DNA of 64,000 bases from Lepraria neglecta. Its lineage: Eukaryota > Ascomycota > Lecanoromycetes > Lecanorales > Stereocaulaceae. A program made the position numbers and the translations under genes. The notes beneath the pieces are model-generated. The model was given only the letters and a program-made list of their open reading frames with translations. It was not told the DNA's origin and made no database searches. Shown here piece by piece: positions 1-14,030 of the stretch. How positions within the stretch are numbered: the stretch's first letter is position 1; every line of letters begins with the position of its first letter. The stretch is from the NCBI GenBank assembly GCA_033220425.1, contig CM065651.1, forward strand, positions 1,488,001 through 1,552,000, written 5' to 3'.

Positions 1-3000
1 TATAAGAAATGATAAGGTATTAGCTTTATATTAGAGGATTTTAAGTATAAAGCGGGAATCGGTAAAGGCTAGCGAAAGGGCCGCTTCTTAACTAGCTAAT
101 TAGTAGATAAGACCTTTAACATCGATAACTAATTCGGTCTTAGCGGCTTTATAAACTTCTAGGATATAGATATTTAACCCTTGAATATAGTAAAGAATAC
201 CGGCTTCGTATAAGATTAAGGTGCCGTACCTAAGCTTTACGACTAAGTAAGGCCTAGCGAGAGCGAATACTACTCGCCTAGAAGTAAAACGGCGAATAGC
301 CTCTAAATAGCTAATAACTTTACTTCTAGCGCTTTTACCCTTGTAGGAATATAGAATATAAGCCTAATCGTTCGGTTAGTAATCGAGATACCCGCTAAAT
401 TATAGAAAAATACTTCGACTATAATTTTGCAGATTTCCTCTCTATCTAGAAGACCGAGCGATTTCTTATAAGTAAGCTTATACTTGATATAATCTTCTAG
501 AGTAAGATAGTAAAGAATCTAATATTAAACTTCCGGCGGCAAATTTAATAATAGTACCGCCAAATTGAATAAGGGTACTGCTATAGTATCTCGGTATTTA
601 TAATAATTAGAAGTTTAAAGGAATTCGATGTTTAAAAGAGCGCGGGGCTATAATATTACGGGAAATATTGGCTTAGTCTCCTGTATATATACCCTACTTA
701 TTCGTAGACTCGCCACGTTAACACGCTAACTGACCAAATTAGTACCTGCCCCACTTATTTCGTATACTTACTGCGTTAGTAATAGCTGAACCCGTAGAGG
801 CTCCCTAATTATAGCCTAATTTAAGGTATAGGGCGTAAGGCAATAAGCGGGCAGAGGGGCTAAGTATAGTCTACTCGGGCTGGAACTTATACCGCTTTAT
901 CTGCCTTAATTAGCGTGATAGGTATATAAATAGGGCTAACGGAATATATAGTACGCTGGAATAATATATGGCTGCCCAAAGGTGTACTTAGAAATATGCC
1001 AATCCTCTGAAATAGTCTACTCCTACAAGGGGTGAAAACGTTACTATTCCCTACTCCTTGGCGATTGAGGCCGGCTAAGGCAAAATATATACTATAATAA
1101 GTAATGTAATAGAGAGTAAAGCGGTCCTTGGGAGCATGAAGAGGCCTGGATAATACCTAGCGTGTTCTATATAGTACGTTAGTCGATCTAAAGAAGTCGA
1201 AGGTCTTTTAGGTAGGAGTGGGGGAAAGAATATCTAAGGCGATTACGAAGATACTATACTAGAGATCTTCCTTGGACTTTAGCGGCGTGACTAGTACTAT
1301 ATACGAGCCTACTATATAGGAATACAAGCGTATTGCTCGGCCGCAGCTAATAATTGCTGAATATTGCTTGCCGCTTATATAATAATTGCTAATACCTTTG
1401 TAGCGTGGCCGTCGACCGGCTTTTCGTACTACCGCGACTATATAACTTTAAAATATCCGTCGAGGTATAGAACTATTGTATAATGTTTAAAGCCAAGCTT
1501 ATAAGCCGTACTTAATTATCTAGCTATTATATCCCAATATAAACCTTGCCTAGTAACGTTCTTAGTATACTTAATCGTTTCTTTTACTCCGTTATATCTC
1601 CTACTAAGCTAATACCTTCCTCTTAGATTCCTTCTCCTTAAGCTTGATTTTAATAATAATACTATTCTACTCGGTAGCTATAATATTAATTTATAGATAC
1701 TATAGCGTATAAGGAAGAGCTAGAGGTAATATAGGGAGGTATATATACCTAGTAAGGACCGCGGTAGGAGGCCTAAGGCTCTATACTACCTACTAGAAGA
1801 AGAGCTTCTGGTATATTTAGAATAACGTCCTATAGCCTTCTTCCTTCTAGATAAATTTGATATTTAAATCGGTAAGGCTATAATCTAGAGAGCTCTTACC
1901 CGCCTTTATTAGTCTTAGAAGAAGTACTACAAAATTGCTAAAGAATGTAATCGAGAGCTTCGAAAAGCTTGGATAAGGAGATATTAGGATATTACGGAGC
2001 TCTATTTTAATAGATAATATATATAGAGAGTTTCTAAACTTAGTAGTAGAGGCTTAAGAATAGATTAAATATAAGGGTATATAAGTAGAGGAATTAGACG
2101 AAGGCAATATATAATTATATATAAGCTAGCACTGGTAGAAACAGCCCTAAGCGCAGCGAAATATAGTACCGCGGAAGCTAGTGCCGTGAATACTAGTACT
2201 ATAAATACTAGTGCCGAGAACGATGTCTGCAGTAATTAAGCTTTGTTCAGGACGAATATTAGGAAGGGCTAGGAAGGAAAGGAGTTAGAAATAGTAGAAT
2301 AACTAGAATTAGAGGAGCTAGAACTGGAGGAGCTAGAATTAGCTCCTAAGGATAAGTATCGGAGGGTAAACATTAGAGGTTTCTATAGCTATAGTCTATC
2401 CGAGAGATAGTTTAATGGTTATAAAAATCAATAGTAATAGCGATTCTTGGTCGCCTCCTCTTCCCTATATATCTATTGAAAATATAAGTAGTTATATATA
2501 GATATACCGACTGGGACTAGCACAAGGCGATATACTAGACAGGAGCTATCCGAACGTTCTATTATATCGTATTGGTAGATATAATATTCGATATGCGATT
2601 AATATAGAAATAATATAGATTAAGGGTGCGAGCCACTAGGTAAACAAGGCGAAGAGGTATACTATTCAAGATTACTTTAGCTTCGTATAGGAAAATAATA
2701 ACTTATTAGAATCGAGTAAAAGCCTTTAGAGCCGAACGTATATTCCTTGCTATAGTTAGAGGCGTCTTTATAGCCTAGGTGAATCGTAGGATATAGTTAC
2801 GAGTATTAAGGGATTAGCTATAAACTACCTCCTAGACCTAGCCGACTTTTTCGTGTGAGACTAAAGGATTATATAGTACTTTTTATTCTATATAGCTCTT
2901 AGTTATATATAAAGCTCGTTTTCCTTTACTATTACCTCCTATATATATAGATCTCTATTCTTTATCTTTACTACTTACCTCGCTAATTGTATATTAAAAA

Positions 3001-6000
3001 GATAGTAGAGTTCCGTTCTAGCGATACTCAGGTCTATAAGGAGCCTCGCCTTATAATTCCTTGACCTAATATCTCCCGGGTATATACTACAACGTCGCAT
3101 CTTTTTCAGGTCCCGTAGTATCTTATCTGCAGCTTTTCTAGTTAGGGGGGTATCTTCCTAGATCAAATCTTTTATAATAGCTCGGAAAGGCTATTACTAG
3201 GAGACAGGCTTAGAGTACTTGTTACCGGGTCGGTCCTAATCCGATATATGGAATTTGCGCTTTAGCTACTCTTTAACTAAGGCTAGAAGAGTAATATAAC
3301 CGTGATAGAGGACCGCAACCTTTCTATTTAGATTCTTATCTTAGAGCCGCCTATAAGCGCGGTATTTGTTATAGAATAGATTCGAGTAGGCCTATAGAAG
3401 GTTATCAGTAACCAGATCGTTCTCTTTGCCTATAAGCCCTACTTATTACTCCTTAAAGTTATAAAATTTAAACTAGGGTATTAATACCTCCTCAGCAGCG
3501 CTTAGATAAGGGGCTTAGTAAGAATAATACTATACTATCTTTAATATATACGCGGTAGACTCTATAGCGGCTTCGAAAATATATATATAGCCTTTAGAGT
3601 CCTTATCGCTAAGAAGACGGCGGAATATAATAGCTAGCTTAGGAGTATTAAACGGACGAAGCTTAGGACCTTTGTATTAAGGAAGAGGCTTATTATACTA
3701 AGGGATTATAACTATATTTCACTTTTTTATTCTAAGATATCGAAGTTATAAGAATTTATTTTGGGGTGATATAGCGGCTAAGACTTTACTAGATCGTAGG
3801 ACTATAGTACTTATTTACTTTAATAAGACTATACTAGGAATCTATTAGATATGGGTACGGATCCTCCTTGGACCCACCTTTAAGCGGCGTAACCAGTACT
3901 ATATACAAGCCCTAATAGATAGCTCGGCGTTACGCCAAGAGGGCCTACCCGCCCGTATCCAGATTTATTAGTAGCGGATCACGAAGTCTAGAATAGCTAA
4001 GAGCCTCTTAGAAGACCCTTTAGCCTTATAAGGCTAAAGGGTATCGCTTACTATACTATATAATAAGGCTATTTTTAACGTAGTTCCTTAAGGACTATAT
4101 TCCAACGCCTAACCCTGCCTTTCACCCGATATTCAAGCTTCTACCGGTAGCTTTTAGTGGCCTTCATCACCTTCCCTAGCGCTATCGTATACTTTTTATC
4201 CTATATAGCTATTCGAGAATCTACTAAATAGAATCGAATAAGACTGCTATATGAATATCTATATCCGCAAGAAATATATATAAGGATATTATCTACTAGT
4301 TGTATAAGGTCTGCCTATATTCAAGCGCTCGCTTAGTTAGAATTATATAAACCAATCAATATCGAAGGATATATCCACCCTACCACACTTGTCGTTAGTC
4401 TGGTTTGCCCTCCTAAACTAACGGTTTGGACTATTAACAGCCTTGTGGAGTATCGATAGGTAGCTATATATAGTGTGCTCCGGCCGTATTCCCGATACGA
4501 ATGTGAGCCTACTGGTACGAGGGCATGTTTAAGACTTGATTCTTTAGGTCGAGTAGCGACTTATTTAACCGGAAGGTAGCTTGAATTAAGGGATCTGGAT
4601 ATAGGTAAGACTCTCGCGACGATAGGCGCATTCTAGTAGGCGAAGGCCCAGCTATCCTCTCTCTATATATATATACTAGCTCCCTACGAAGTTCTCGCTC
4701 ACCAGCCCTCTCGAATAGGTAATCGAATATTCGCCTCTCGTGCTCTAGTTCTTAGATAATAGGATTGTTTCTAAGCTATAGAGCGCTGATGTTAATACCT
4801 ATCTGTCGTTGTGCGGCTTTATCTAGTAGTATCTTATACTTTAGCGTATATCTACGTCGTGTAGCTTCTAAGTTACAACGACCGGTCCGGAGCCAGTTTA
4901 TATAGTATATCTTATTTCTATTTTCCTTATAGGTTCGAGAAGGGAATATCTCTCTTCTAATAGGTATATAGGCGGGTAGAGTTCGTATAGGAGTATAGTA
5001 TTCTATAGGTAGTTACTAGAGCGATATTAAAGCATACTGAGAGGTAAGGGTAGGAGTAGGATATACAGCACACCCAAATCCCTGAGAGTACTGGGTTCTA
5101 TTCTCCTATATCTTATTCTCTCGTTTCCTCTTTATATTTTTAGTAGTAATATTATCTAGCCGCCTAATCGGACGTAATATCCCATTCCCCTACATTTCAA
5201 ATTCATTATAGTAATTAGAGATATAACGCTAAGCCCTATATTTGCCACAACGCTCACGATACCCTAACCAAAAGTATTCCGAGGACCGGTACCCCTAGTA
5301 AATCGCCGGTAAAGGGTAATCCTAGTAGCTATATAAATCACGGCAGGCGTAATTCTTATATTAGTAGACTTTGCTCTACGATAGTATAGGTAGTATTATA
5401 TTAGTAGAAGAACCAGGCTTGAAAGACCTTCGTAGACGCGCGATATCTATATAAGGATCCCTTTCGAAATCCTCGTAGTATTTAATAATATAGCCTTTAG
5501 AGCAGCATTTTATATATATTATAGGATACTCTAAGGTAAAGTGATTTTTTAAGCGGTAACCCTAGTATTTCTTCTATAGAGGGCAATCGAAGTAGCTATA
5601 GAAGCTATTACAGCCGTAATTATCGTACCTATCAATGAATTCTAGCAGCGGTAAGTCCGTGGAAGGTATAATACGAGCACGCTTAGAATTATCGTCGCCA
5701 AGAACTGTTATCTCGGTCTAGTAGTTATTCTAGGGAGCGGCGATAGGAGAATATAAGGATAAAATTAAATCAGTAGAGAGCCTCCTTGCGACGTATTTAC
5801 TCGTTACTTCTAACTTAGTCGAATTATAGTATAGAGCCTTAGGTACTTCCGGTACTAATAGTGATAGTAGGCTGTAATTAGATGATCGAGATACTGAATA
5901 GGCTATATTTAATCTCGTAACTACTAATTTTAGGTCGATCTTTATCTTAGCTATCCTTGGCCCTCTTTCCTCCTCCTCCTCTTCCTTATCCTCTTCCTCC

Positions 6001-6090
6001 TCCCCTTAATTATCCTTTTCCCCTTAATTATCGTCCTCTTTATATATAAAGAAACTTTACTTACTATTAATTAGGGTTAAAGTAAGGCGA
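1..6090. repeat. RIP-mutated repeat block, left part
   Basis: The whole stretch has almost no CA or TG dinucleotides, abundant TA, and retained CG, the expected result of RIP acting on CpA. No reading frame stays open for long on either strand. Fragments of once-coding sequence can be sensed (an acidic Glu-Leu-rich run on the plus strand near 2,300-2,350; a basic run on the minus strand near 4,700-4,900), but none could be assigned to a family. A roughly 75-bp direct repeat pair (about 1,263-1,340 and 3,858-3,925, both containing AGTACTATATAC) and a pyrimidine-rich tract (about 5,960-6,060) are the only clear small-scale structures. Confidence 0.75.
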
Positions 6091-7620
6091 CCTAGAGTAC
6101 CGGGTTCTTAAGGATACCTATCGTGCTAGGGGAGCGAAAGGGGGTAAGATCACGGCCTTCGGATACCTAAGTAGATTTGCGCGTTCTGTTACTTTGGGCT
6201 ACCTACCCTAGCTTATGAGGCTCGGTATTAGTAGCTACGATAGTAAAGGGGTCAGTGTTAGCTACACGAGCCATTGCTTTTCGGACTATAGCCTAGTATA
6301 TAGCCTTGTATTCGTGCCTGGGAATACCGAGCTCATTTATAATAGGAGTCTATAGGTCGGGTTAAAGCCTAAGAATATTAGTATTAGATCGTTTTAAAGA
6401 GATTTCGATTAAAGCCAGGCTAACGGGTTAATAATTTCGGAAGCGACTTGAATCCATACCCTTCAAATAAGCTCGCCAGTCTGTTTCGCTTCTCCTTATC
6501 GATTATATCTTCGAACTTCCGGTAGTACTTCTTATAACTATAAATAGTATAACCGAGCAATCTCTTAGTAATATAATCCTATAGTTTACCGGATTCATAT
6601 AGTCTAACTAACTCAAGTTCCTTAGCTTTAGACTATCTTATCTAATAGATTAGTAGCGGGCCGACTACGAGGTAGTTAAGATAGATCTTCCTGCAACCTT
6701 GGGCGGTATAACCGGGTAATTTTCTAGTAATTCTACCCTATATTTCGCCGGATTCATATAGTCTAATAATCTCAAGTTTCTCAAATTCAGACCATCTTCC
6801 CCGACCGTTTACTAGCGGGCCGATAGGACGTTTATTAGATCGGCGCCGTTCCTCTAGAGCTACGGCTACTCGACGAGGGTTGAGGTTCTGCTCGGAGGCT
6901 ATCTATAATGTTTTCGGAAGACTGATTAGCGGTATAACGAGTACTTACTAGTGTTGAATAGGTGAACTCGTAGGGGCTATAGAGGTAGTAAGATAGGATA
7001 TTATACTACCTATAACGGTAGCGGAAGGTTAGGATAACTAGAGGAGGTACTATTATCCTTAAAGGTAGAGGGGACGGACTAGCCTTGAGATAATTCCTGA
7101 TATCTAGCTTGGCGACGGGGTTAATAGAAGATACTTAGAGCTTAAGAATACGTATAGTGGTTATATATCTCTTTAGGTTTATAATTATTCTTATAGAAGA
7201 AGAGGAGGGCCGCCGCGAGAGTTACTTTATATTATTATAAGTAGGATAGGAAGATATAGATACTATAGATACCTTTACGAGAGACGAGAAAAATAATAAT
7301 AAGAAGAATCGCGTCTAATTAGAAAGGGGGATTTATATCAGGGTTCTAATATCCGAACGCTAATCGCGTATTGGGATCTACTTAAGTTTTCCAGTCTATA
7401 AATAGAAACTACGCGTTACTAATAGCTGACTAGTATAAGAGATTAGCGTTCCGCAACTATCTTAAACCAATTAAACTAGGGGTTAAACGCCACGAGACCT
7501 ATCAGCGGAGTTATATATACTAGTACTTTAGTTAGACACGTTTACAGCGATCGTTAATAGTTTAGTAATTTTATTTAGCAGTAATAACTACCGGGAGAAG
7601 TCTCCTAGGGATTACCCTAT
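6090..7620 (-). pseudogene. RIP-ruined Myb/SANT-like gene remnant, copy 1
   Basis: On the minus strand between about 6,840 and 6,480 two successive segments read like fungal Myb/SANT-type DNA-binding repeats: a Leu-x-x-Leu-Tyr-Glu-Ser-Gly opening, an aromatic position, and a Gly-Tyr/Arg-Thr stretch before the third helix, followed by a basic Lys-Lys-Tyr-Tyr-Arg-Lys tail. The surrounding 1.5 kb is related to 11,150-12,070 (shared blocks around 6,150-6,230, 7,200-7,340 and 7,540-7,580), so this is one copy of a repeat family. Stops and lost Trp codons are spread throughout, as expected from RIP. Whether the parent is a transposon protein or a duplicated host gene is not visible. The domain call rests on pattern only. 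Confidence 0.4.
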
Positions 7621-10600
7621 ACTAGCCCGCCCTTACTAAAATATAAGAGTATAAACTAGATATCTCCTTTATAGTTTTAAGGAAGCCTTATCCAATATAG
7701 TTTATTATATATAGGAACTACTTCTCGAAGTATACAAGGGACAAGAGAGTTTTAGAACCAGGATATTTAACGAAGCGCGATATCTCTATAGAGAATAAGG
7801 AGCTTTAACTCTCTCCCGGCCAGCGGTAGACACCGGCTTCTGGCACTGTAAAGGTAGGCTGCTTTAGTATAGTATATCTATATAATTACCGCGCCCCCTT
7901 TCAGTTTGTATAAGTATAACTACGCCTAGTACCTACTACTTATTAGATATAGTTATATCGAGAATCTCTAAAAGTATTATATTTAACGGGTTTACTAAAT
8001 AACTGGCCTCTAATATAACGCTGCTCTAATTTATTAGAAAAATAGTCTTTGTATTAAAGGCTACCGAGATTAACTCTATATCCTAGAGCCGAAGCTATAA
8101 GTATAATAACTACTATTAGGAAATATACGAAGAAAAGAGACGCAAATATCAAGAGCGCTTATCCCCGTAGTTATTATTACGTCGACTAACTAAGAAAGAT
8201 TAATAAAATTATAATCAAAGTTATAACCATTTAAATCCTAGCCTTTACCTCCCCCTTTCTCTACGCCTTCGTTCTAGTTATTACTATAATTATTAGTTAC
8301 CTAATAGACCGAATCTCCGTATAATAATATAACTTACTATCGCCGTATTCTAAGCTTGCTTTAAATACTTCTCTTAAATCTTAACCTTCGGTCTACTATT
8401 TTTTAATATATATTTATAGAACTATTAGTTTTCTCCCGAACCAAGGAGCGGAAGTTTATACTTCCAAATAACCTTTACGACCTCTAATTTACCTTTCGGG
8501 ATAGTCCCAAATTTTAAAAATAACCTCGGACCCTTTATTACTATATTACTATAATTGAATTTTTGTTTAGGTTAGACCCAGGCTCGGGTTATTTTATAAT
8601 AGCGTAATCGAATAATAAAGTTCTACTTGACTATAACGGGCCTTAGTAACGATATCTCTGGTGAAAGCGAAGCTATAGTATCCAGGTTAGCCTTTTCTCG
8701 TCAAGAGTATAGTATTCTCCTATAGCCTTTTAATAAGCGAGCGGCGACGGCCTTTAGTAACTAATATATACCGAGGTTATAAAGAAGCCCCAGCAAGGAG
8801 AAGCTTAAGATAGTATTTTCAAGCATTTTCCCCTGGGGATTCAAGGCCTTTAGTAGTAAATAGGGCCAAATAGTCAGCAGAATGGCCTTTCCTTGGCAGC
8901 GCCTGGGTACTACTCTATTAAAATACTAATATACTAATAGAATTATATTATAGAGCAATTATTCTTACTATAGATATGCTTTAAAGGTCTTATCAGGTAC
9001 TAATATATATAGGTTTCTATTATTTCGAGCTAGTATAGTAAGAGTTCCGGCTTATTCTTGCTTAGGGACACGTAAGTACTCAGGCGTATTATAGCGGGTA
9101 AACCCTGTATTACTACAACTTATTGTTATTCGATGGCACTACCTAGAGATCTCCCCTTATATAATTAAACCAGCCCTCGTCCAACGCGATTTCTTATCTA
9201 TAGAAACTAATTCGCTCCCTCTAGTATTCCTTAACTCTTGTAATAATGGTGCTTTCTAGGTTCCATCTCTTCCCTCTCTATTCGTCTCCCTTAGGGCCTA
9301 GTACTTCTACGGTATATATTCTATCTCCTATCTTTTATTAATTAAGCGAATAGAAATAAGCTATATTTAGTTAGTATAAATAGGAACGGACTTAGATAAA
9401 GGTCCTAGAGTTCCTACGCCTGTACTCGAGGAGTTAGAGAGTTTAAATCGATAATAGTTAGATATAGAAGACTAAAGGTAAGGAGAAATCAATCTTTACG
9501 ATAATAGGAGAGTGAGCTAATCCTAGCTAAGTATTGCGTAGCTCTTCCGAAGTAGGGACGCTAATTCTACGTTAGACGACAGGATCGTCGGCTCTTCTTA
9601 AGCCTTTAGGGGAGGGATCTCTACTAATACTCTCTTCAGCCGCTAGCTGTTATATAGCTTCTTTAGCGCGAAAAAAGGGCCAATCTTTAGACGAGGTCTT
9701 CTAGAAAATGGGGCGTTCCGGCTTTGGACTCTACTAATCGTTATTATTCTAACGTATAAGATAAGTTAGTATAGATATTGCAAGCTTCGCTTACTCGCTA
9801 TAGTTATACTACTTCTATAGATCTACATTAGGTCCTGACTACTTTGGAAGCGGTGTGATCAAGTATATATATCAGTAGTGTCGTCTACTAATTGACTAGT
9901 TAGGCCTTTATTTCTATACTAAGACGCTAAAATTAAGTAAGGCGGAAGTATTACTATGGAGAATAAAAGAGCTTTGACCCTTTACTGGTCAAGTATAGTC
10001 ACCGGCTTCCACGCATATAGAGGTATATAAATTATTTAGTATACTAAGTATCAAAAGCATTATAGAGTAGGTGTCTATTTTCTACCGTTCTCGATACTGA
10101 TACTATCTTTACGTACTACCTCTACTCTTCTTACTTATATTATCCTCTCCTATTACTATTATTTATTACTTCCCTATCCTTTCAAGATCCTTAACCCCTA
10201 TAATAAACTCCGCAAATCTAGGTAATTTCTTATTATTTTCCTCCCTCCGTTTATCGACGCGAGCAAAGTTTTTCTAGGTATAAAGAGGACTATTAATTAG
10301 GGGTATATTCACCGGTATAAAAGTAAGGTTACCGGGTCCGTAACTATAAGGACATCTACCGGCGATAGGGGAGTGAATAATAGTAGCTCGATCTCGAACT
10401 GATAGTATATTTTGGTCTATATACGGATTTGTAAATCCTTCTATAAAACTTGCCTCATCGCTGTATTATCGGGTCTTAGTCTAGATGACTTGGCTTATAG
10501 TAGCTGCTGCTAGAACTTCTACGCTCTCCTTACTCAGCTTAAGCCGGAGTTAAAGATTCCTAGCCACAGAATCATTCCAAGTAAAGTCCAGGCTTCTGGG

Positions 10601-11149
10601 ATAGCCTATACCAAAGAAGTTTTTCTATAAACGACTAACGCCTGGTTACTATATCAGCCCTCTGATTACCTTACTGATATTCTATCCGCTAATATCCTAA
10701 CGGTACTAAAAGTACTCTATATTAATATAGTTTAACTGGTCGACAATATTATCGAATAGAGATATATAGAATCCGTAGCTGAAGTATTTCTTTTTTACCG
10801 TTTTACGATATATATTAGCCTATATAGACGCCTCCGAATCCGATATATTATAAGTATCGGAAAGATGCTTTACCAGGTTAGCCTTCCCTATATAGCTCCG
10901 AGGGTTCCTTATAGTAGTAGCAGAGTCTTTATATTACCTATAAGGGAAGACTATCTTATATTCTTTTATATATCTCTTCTAACTATTATATATATTAAAA
11001 GTCTAGGGTATCTCGTAGCGAAAATAGCCGTGCGAATAGGTACCTAGTTTTATTAAATAATAAGCGCTTTAATAGTTAAAAGTTTTATTAGATACCTTAG
11101 GGAATAGGTATTATTAGCTATCAGCGCTCCGCGGCGAGTAGGACTCTTT
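7621..11149. repeat. RIP-mutated repeat block, middle part
   Basis: This is RIP-type AT-rich sequence without an assignable gene. A direct repeat pair lies at about 7,780-7,890 and 9,945-10,045, sharing an ACCGGCTTC core. Minus-strand frames near 8,450-8,640 and 10,200-10,450 read as protein-like for short distances, but I do not recognise them. Slightly less mutated patches, with some CA and TG kept, occur near 8,790-8,930 and 10,430-10,700. Confidence 0.65.
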
Positions 11150-12070
11150 ATAATTAGAAGAGAGCGGGGTAAGATCGTGGCCTTCGAAAACCTGAGTGAA
11201 TTTAAGTATTCTACGTCTTTGGCCTACCCGCCCTAGCTTGTTTCGCTTCTTCTCGTCCTACTCGTACTTCTTCTCGCTTCGGCGTTCGAGGTTTTAATAA
11301 TATAATCTATAGCTTACGGTACTGCGTCCTCTTAGCTTCTTGCTGATATCTTTCTAATTTATACCGGAATCTTTAAGTCGGGTGATTTTAGCATCCTCGG
11401 CTTTAGACTATCTTACCCGCTTTTTGGCTAGCGAGCCGATAATTTTGTCTTTAGATCGAACCCTTTTATTTAAAGCTACGGCTACTACTTTAAGGTTAAA
11501 TTTCTGCCTAGAGACTAATTATAACTTTTTCGGAAGACTGAATAGCTATATAACGAGCACTTTATTTATAGGGACCGTAGAGATAGTAAGGTCGGATATT
11601 ATAGAAGCTAATAACGGTGGCGGAAGGTTGGGGAAACGAGAATCCCTGGACGGGTACGAGACTAATTTAGAGATAATAGCCTGTATAGCGACGGGGTTGG
11701 CAGAAGATACCTGGAGCTCAAGAATATCTATAGTGGCGCTATATCTCTTCGGGTTCGTGATCGTACTTATAGAAGAAGAGGAGGGCTGCTATAAGGATCT
11801 AACCTATACTAGCGTAAGTAGGACGAAGGTATAAGATAATAAGGAAGATATAGATACTATAGATAATAATCTTCGCGAGAGACGAGAAAATTAATAAGGA
11901 GAAGAATTACAAGATTTGTCTAATCTTAGAAGGGAGGTTTACGTCAGGGTTTTAATATCGGAATACCAATCGGGTATCAGGACCTGCCTAAGATTCTAGT
12001 CTATAAGCGTTGCAGCGATCGTCGATAGTTTAGTTATTTCATTTCTATTATTACAGGTTAAAAGATAGAT
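11150..12070 (-). pseudogene. RIP-ruined Myb/SANT-like gene remnant, copy 2
   Basis: This is the second copy of the family seen at 6,090-7,620. On the minus strand near 11,420-11,290 a single Myb/SANT-like repeat can be read (Leu-Lys-Asp-Ser-Gly, then Ile-Ser-Lys-Lys-Leu-x-Gly-Arg-Ser), followed by a Lys/Arg-rich stretch. The long open frame on the opposite strand (11,382-11,834) lies antisense to this and is best explained by RIP, which turns Gln and Trp codons on one strand into stops without making stops on the other. Copies 1 and 2 share order and orientation, with copy 2 shorter. Confidence 0.4.
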
Positions 12071-14030
12071 CTCCTGGCTTAATACCGAGGTCTGGCTGAG
12101 TTATATATTCGAATAATACCGTTCTAGGGCTTGATAAGGCTTGAACATCCAGCTGTAGACCTACGTACGGAGCGCTATAACCCGAAAAACAGGCGTTATC
12201 AAGGCTGGGGAACGGAAATACGATATAGATTCGATATATATAAGTTATAGTAAAGATATTAGTTAGTAAAGCAGCGGTAGAGAAAATATTATTTACGTTC
12301 TTTAAGCCGCTAAGTATAGCTTTTATTATCTAACTTGAATCTCGCCTAGTAATATTCTTAGTATACTTAATCGTTTCTTTTTACCCTAATATATCTCCTA
12401 TTAAGCTGACGTCTTCGGAATATCCTCTATATAGTCCTATTCTTGATCCTTCCCTTTGGCTGCAGGGCTTAGAAGGACCTTCATCTTTAGGTTAGGGCCG
12501 CTTACTTAGAGCTACGGCTGCTAGATAAAGGTTGGGGTTCTACTCGGAAGAGTATCTGCCCCCCTTTATTTACCTGCTTCTCGGCGTATACCTATTTAGC
12601 ATCCTCTAGACAGGGGTTTTTAAGAGCCTTTTCCGGTATTACCTAGCCATAAATAGTTTATAGATAATTCCTTATATTAACCCTCCTTATAGATCCTCTA
12701 TAATCTTCTCGAACGGGGTATAGAAAAGCCCCTCCAGTATAGCTATCGCTATACTATTTCAAATCGAATAAGCGTTTAAATATTCTGGGATATTAGGGGT
12801 ATCTATAAGCGATAGGGGGTGCGCGTGAAGCCAAGAACTTAGCCTCGTATACGTTCGGGAGCTTGCCGACTATTTTTGCTATTTTCTTCTAAAAGTCGGG
12901 GGCGTGTCTAAGGATAGGTTAGTACTAGATACGCTAGAGAGATATACTCGAGAGGCGGCTTGAATCTATACCTTTTATACGTTTCTACTAGCTTAGCTAG
13001 CTACTAGCCATTATATTAGGAGTAGACGGGAGATGGACTATCGCCTTAGGTCTAATAGCCCTATTCTTTATAGGATGCGTCGATGTGACTGCGACTCTAC
13101 CTCGCTATAATTGCTGCTGTAATTGGCTAATAGTTAGTTAAAACTTATCCGTATCTATTTCAATTATAAGCTACGAGTTAACCAAGCGGTTAGGGGGCTT
13201 TATAGTGTTCCGTTATAGGGAAGACTCCTTATACCTCCTAATATTATCTTTATAACCTAAGCTTCTTCTAGATATACCCGCTATTGTAAGTAGGAGAATA
13301 TATCCCGAATCGAAGTTTCAGGGATGTCTTACGAACTTTAAGATACGAATACTACTTAGGGAAGAGTAGATAGGTTAATATACTACGAATAAAGGGCAAG
13401 CTGATCTATTATAATTTTATTCGATTCTCTAAAACATTCTATAAAGTAAAATTCATATCCTATTCGGTAGCTATCTAACTATTCAAACTCTATAGTGTAA
13501 TAGATTCGAACGGTAGTAAGTAATAATATTTTCTAGAAAGTAATAGTAATAGACAAGCAGGTTCCGCCGCCGCAACTAGTATATATAATATTCCGAGCTA
13601 TCGATGGCTATCGAACGGCTTATACATTATCCTCTTATCTTGGCACCTTTTAGATTAGGCGGTACTATTCCGTCCGACAGACTATTATTTTCTAAGTCCG
13701 CGAACTCCAGCCTCGCCCTATCTAACTATGGCTATTCGAGATTCAGGAATATTATGCTATGATTTTATGAATTTTGCTTATTACTTTGGGTCTGTATATA
13801 AAGCACTATGGTTACCGGGAGGATCTTTTACCATTATATATTACTCGAAGGTAGATGCTCGGCGATACTTTAACGAACTTCTTAATAGATAGTTCAAGGT
13901 AGGACTAACTAACGTAAGTACTCCGTTTAATAGGAGATGCCAGTACTTTAGATAGCTTCCTGAAGACTTCGCCATAGGTAAAGATTAGGAAGTATAGAGA
14001 CTCAATATTTAAAAGGGATGTTTACTTAGA
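12071..14030. repeat. RIP-mutated repeat block, right edge
   Basis: RIP-type sequence continues to about 14,030, where CA and TG return abruptly. The block at about 12,290-12,430 is related to 1,480-1,640 (shared core CTTAGTATACTTAATCGTTT). A plus-strand frame from about 13,560 to 14,000 reads like the C-terminal part of a protein rich in Leu and Tyr, but I cannot assign it. No intact gene is present. Confidence 0.65.

Noticed and set aside
11382-11834. 150-codon open frame on the plus strand
   Set aside because: It lies antisense to a Myb/SANT-like remnant in RIPed DNA; RIP removes stops on one strand by composition, so long antisense frames are expected. No domain is present.
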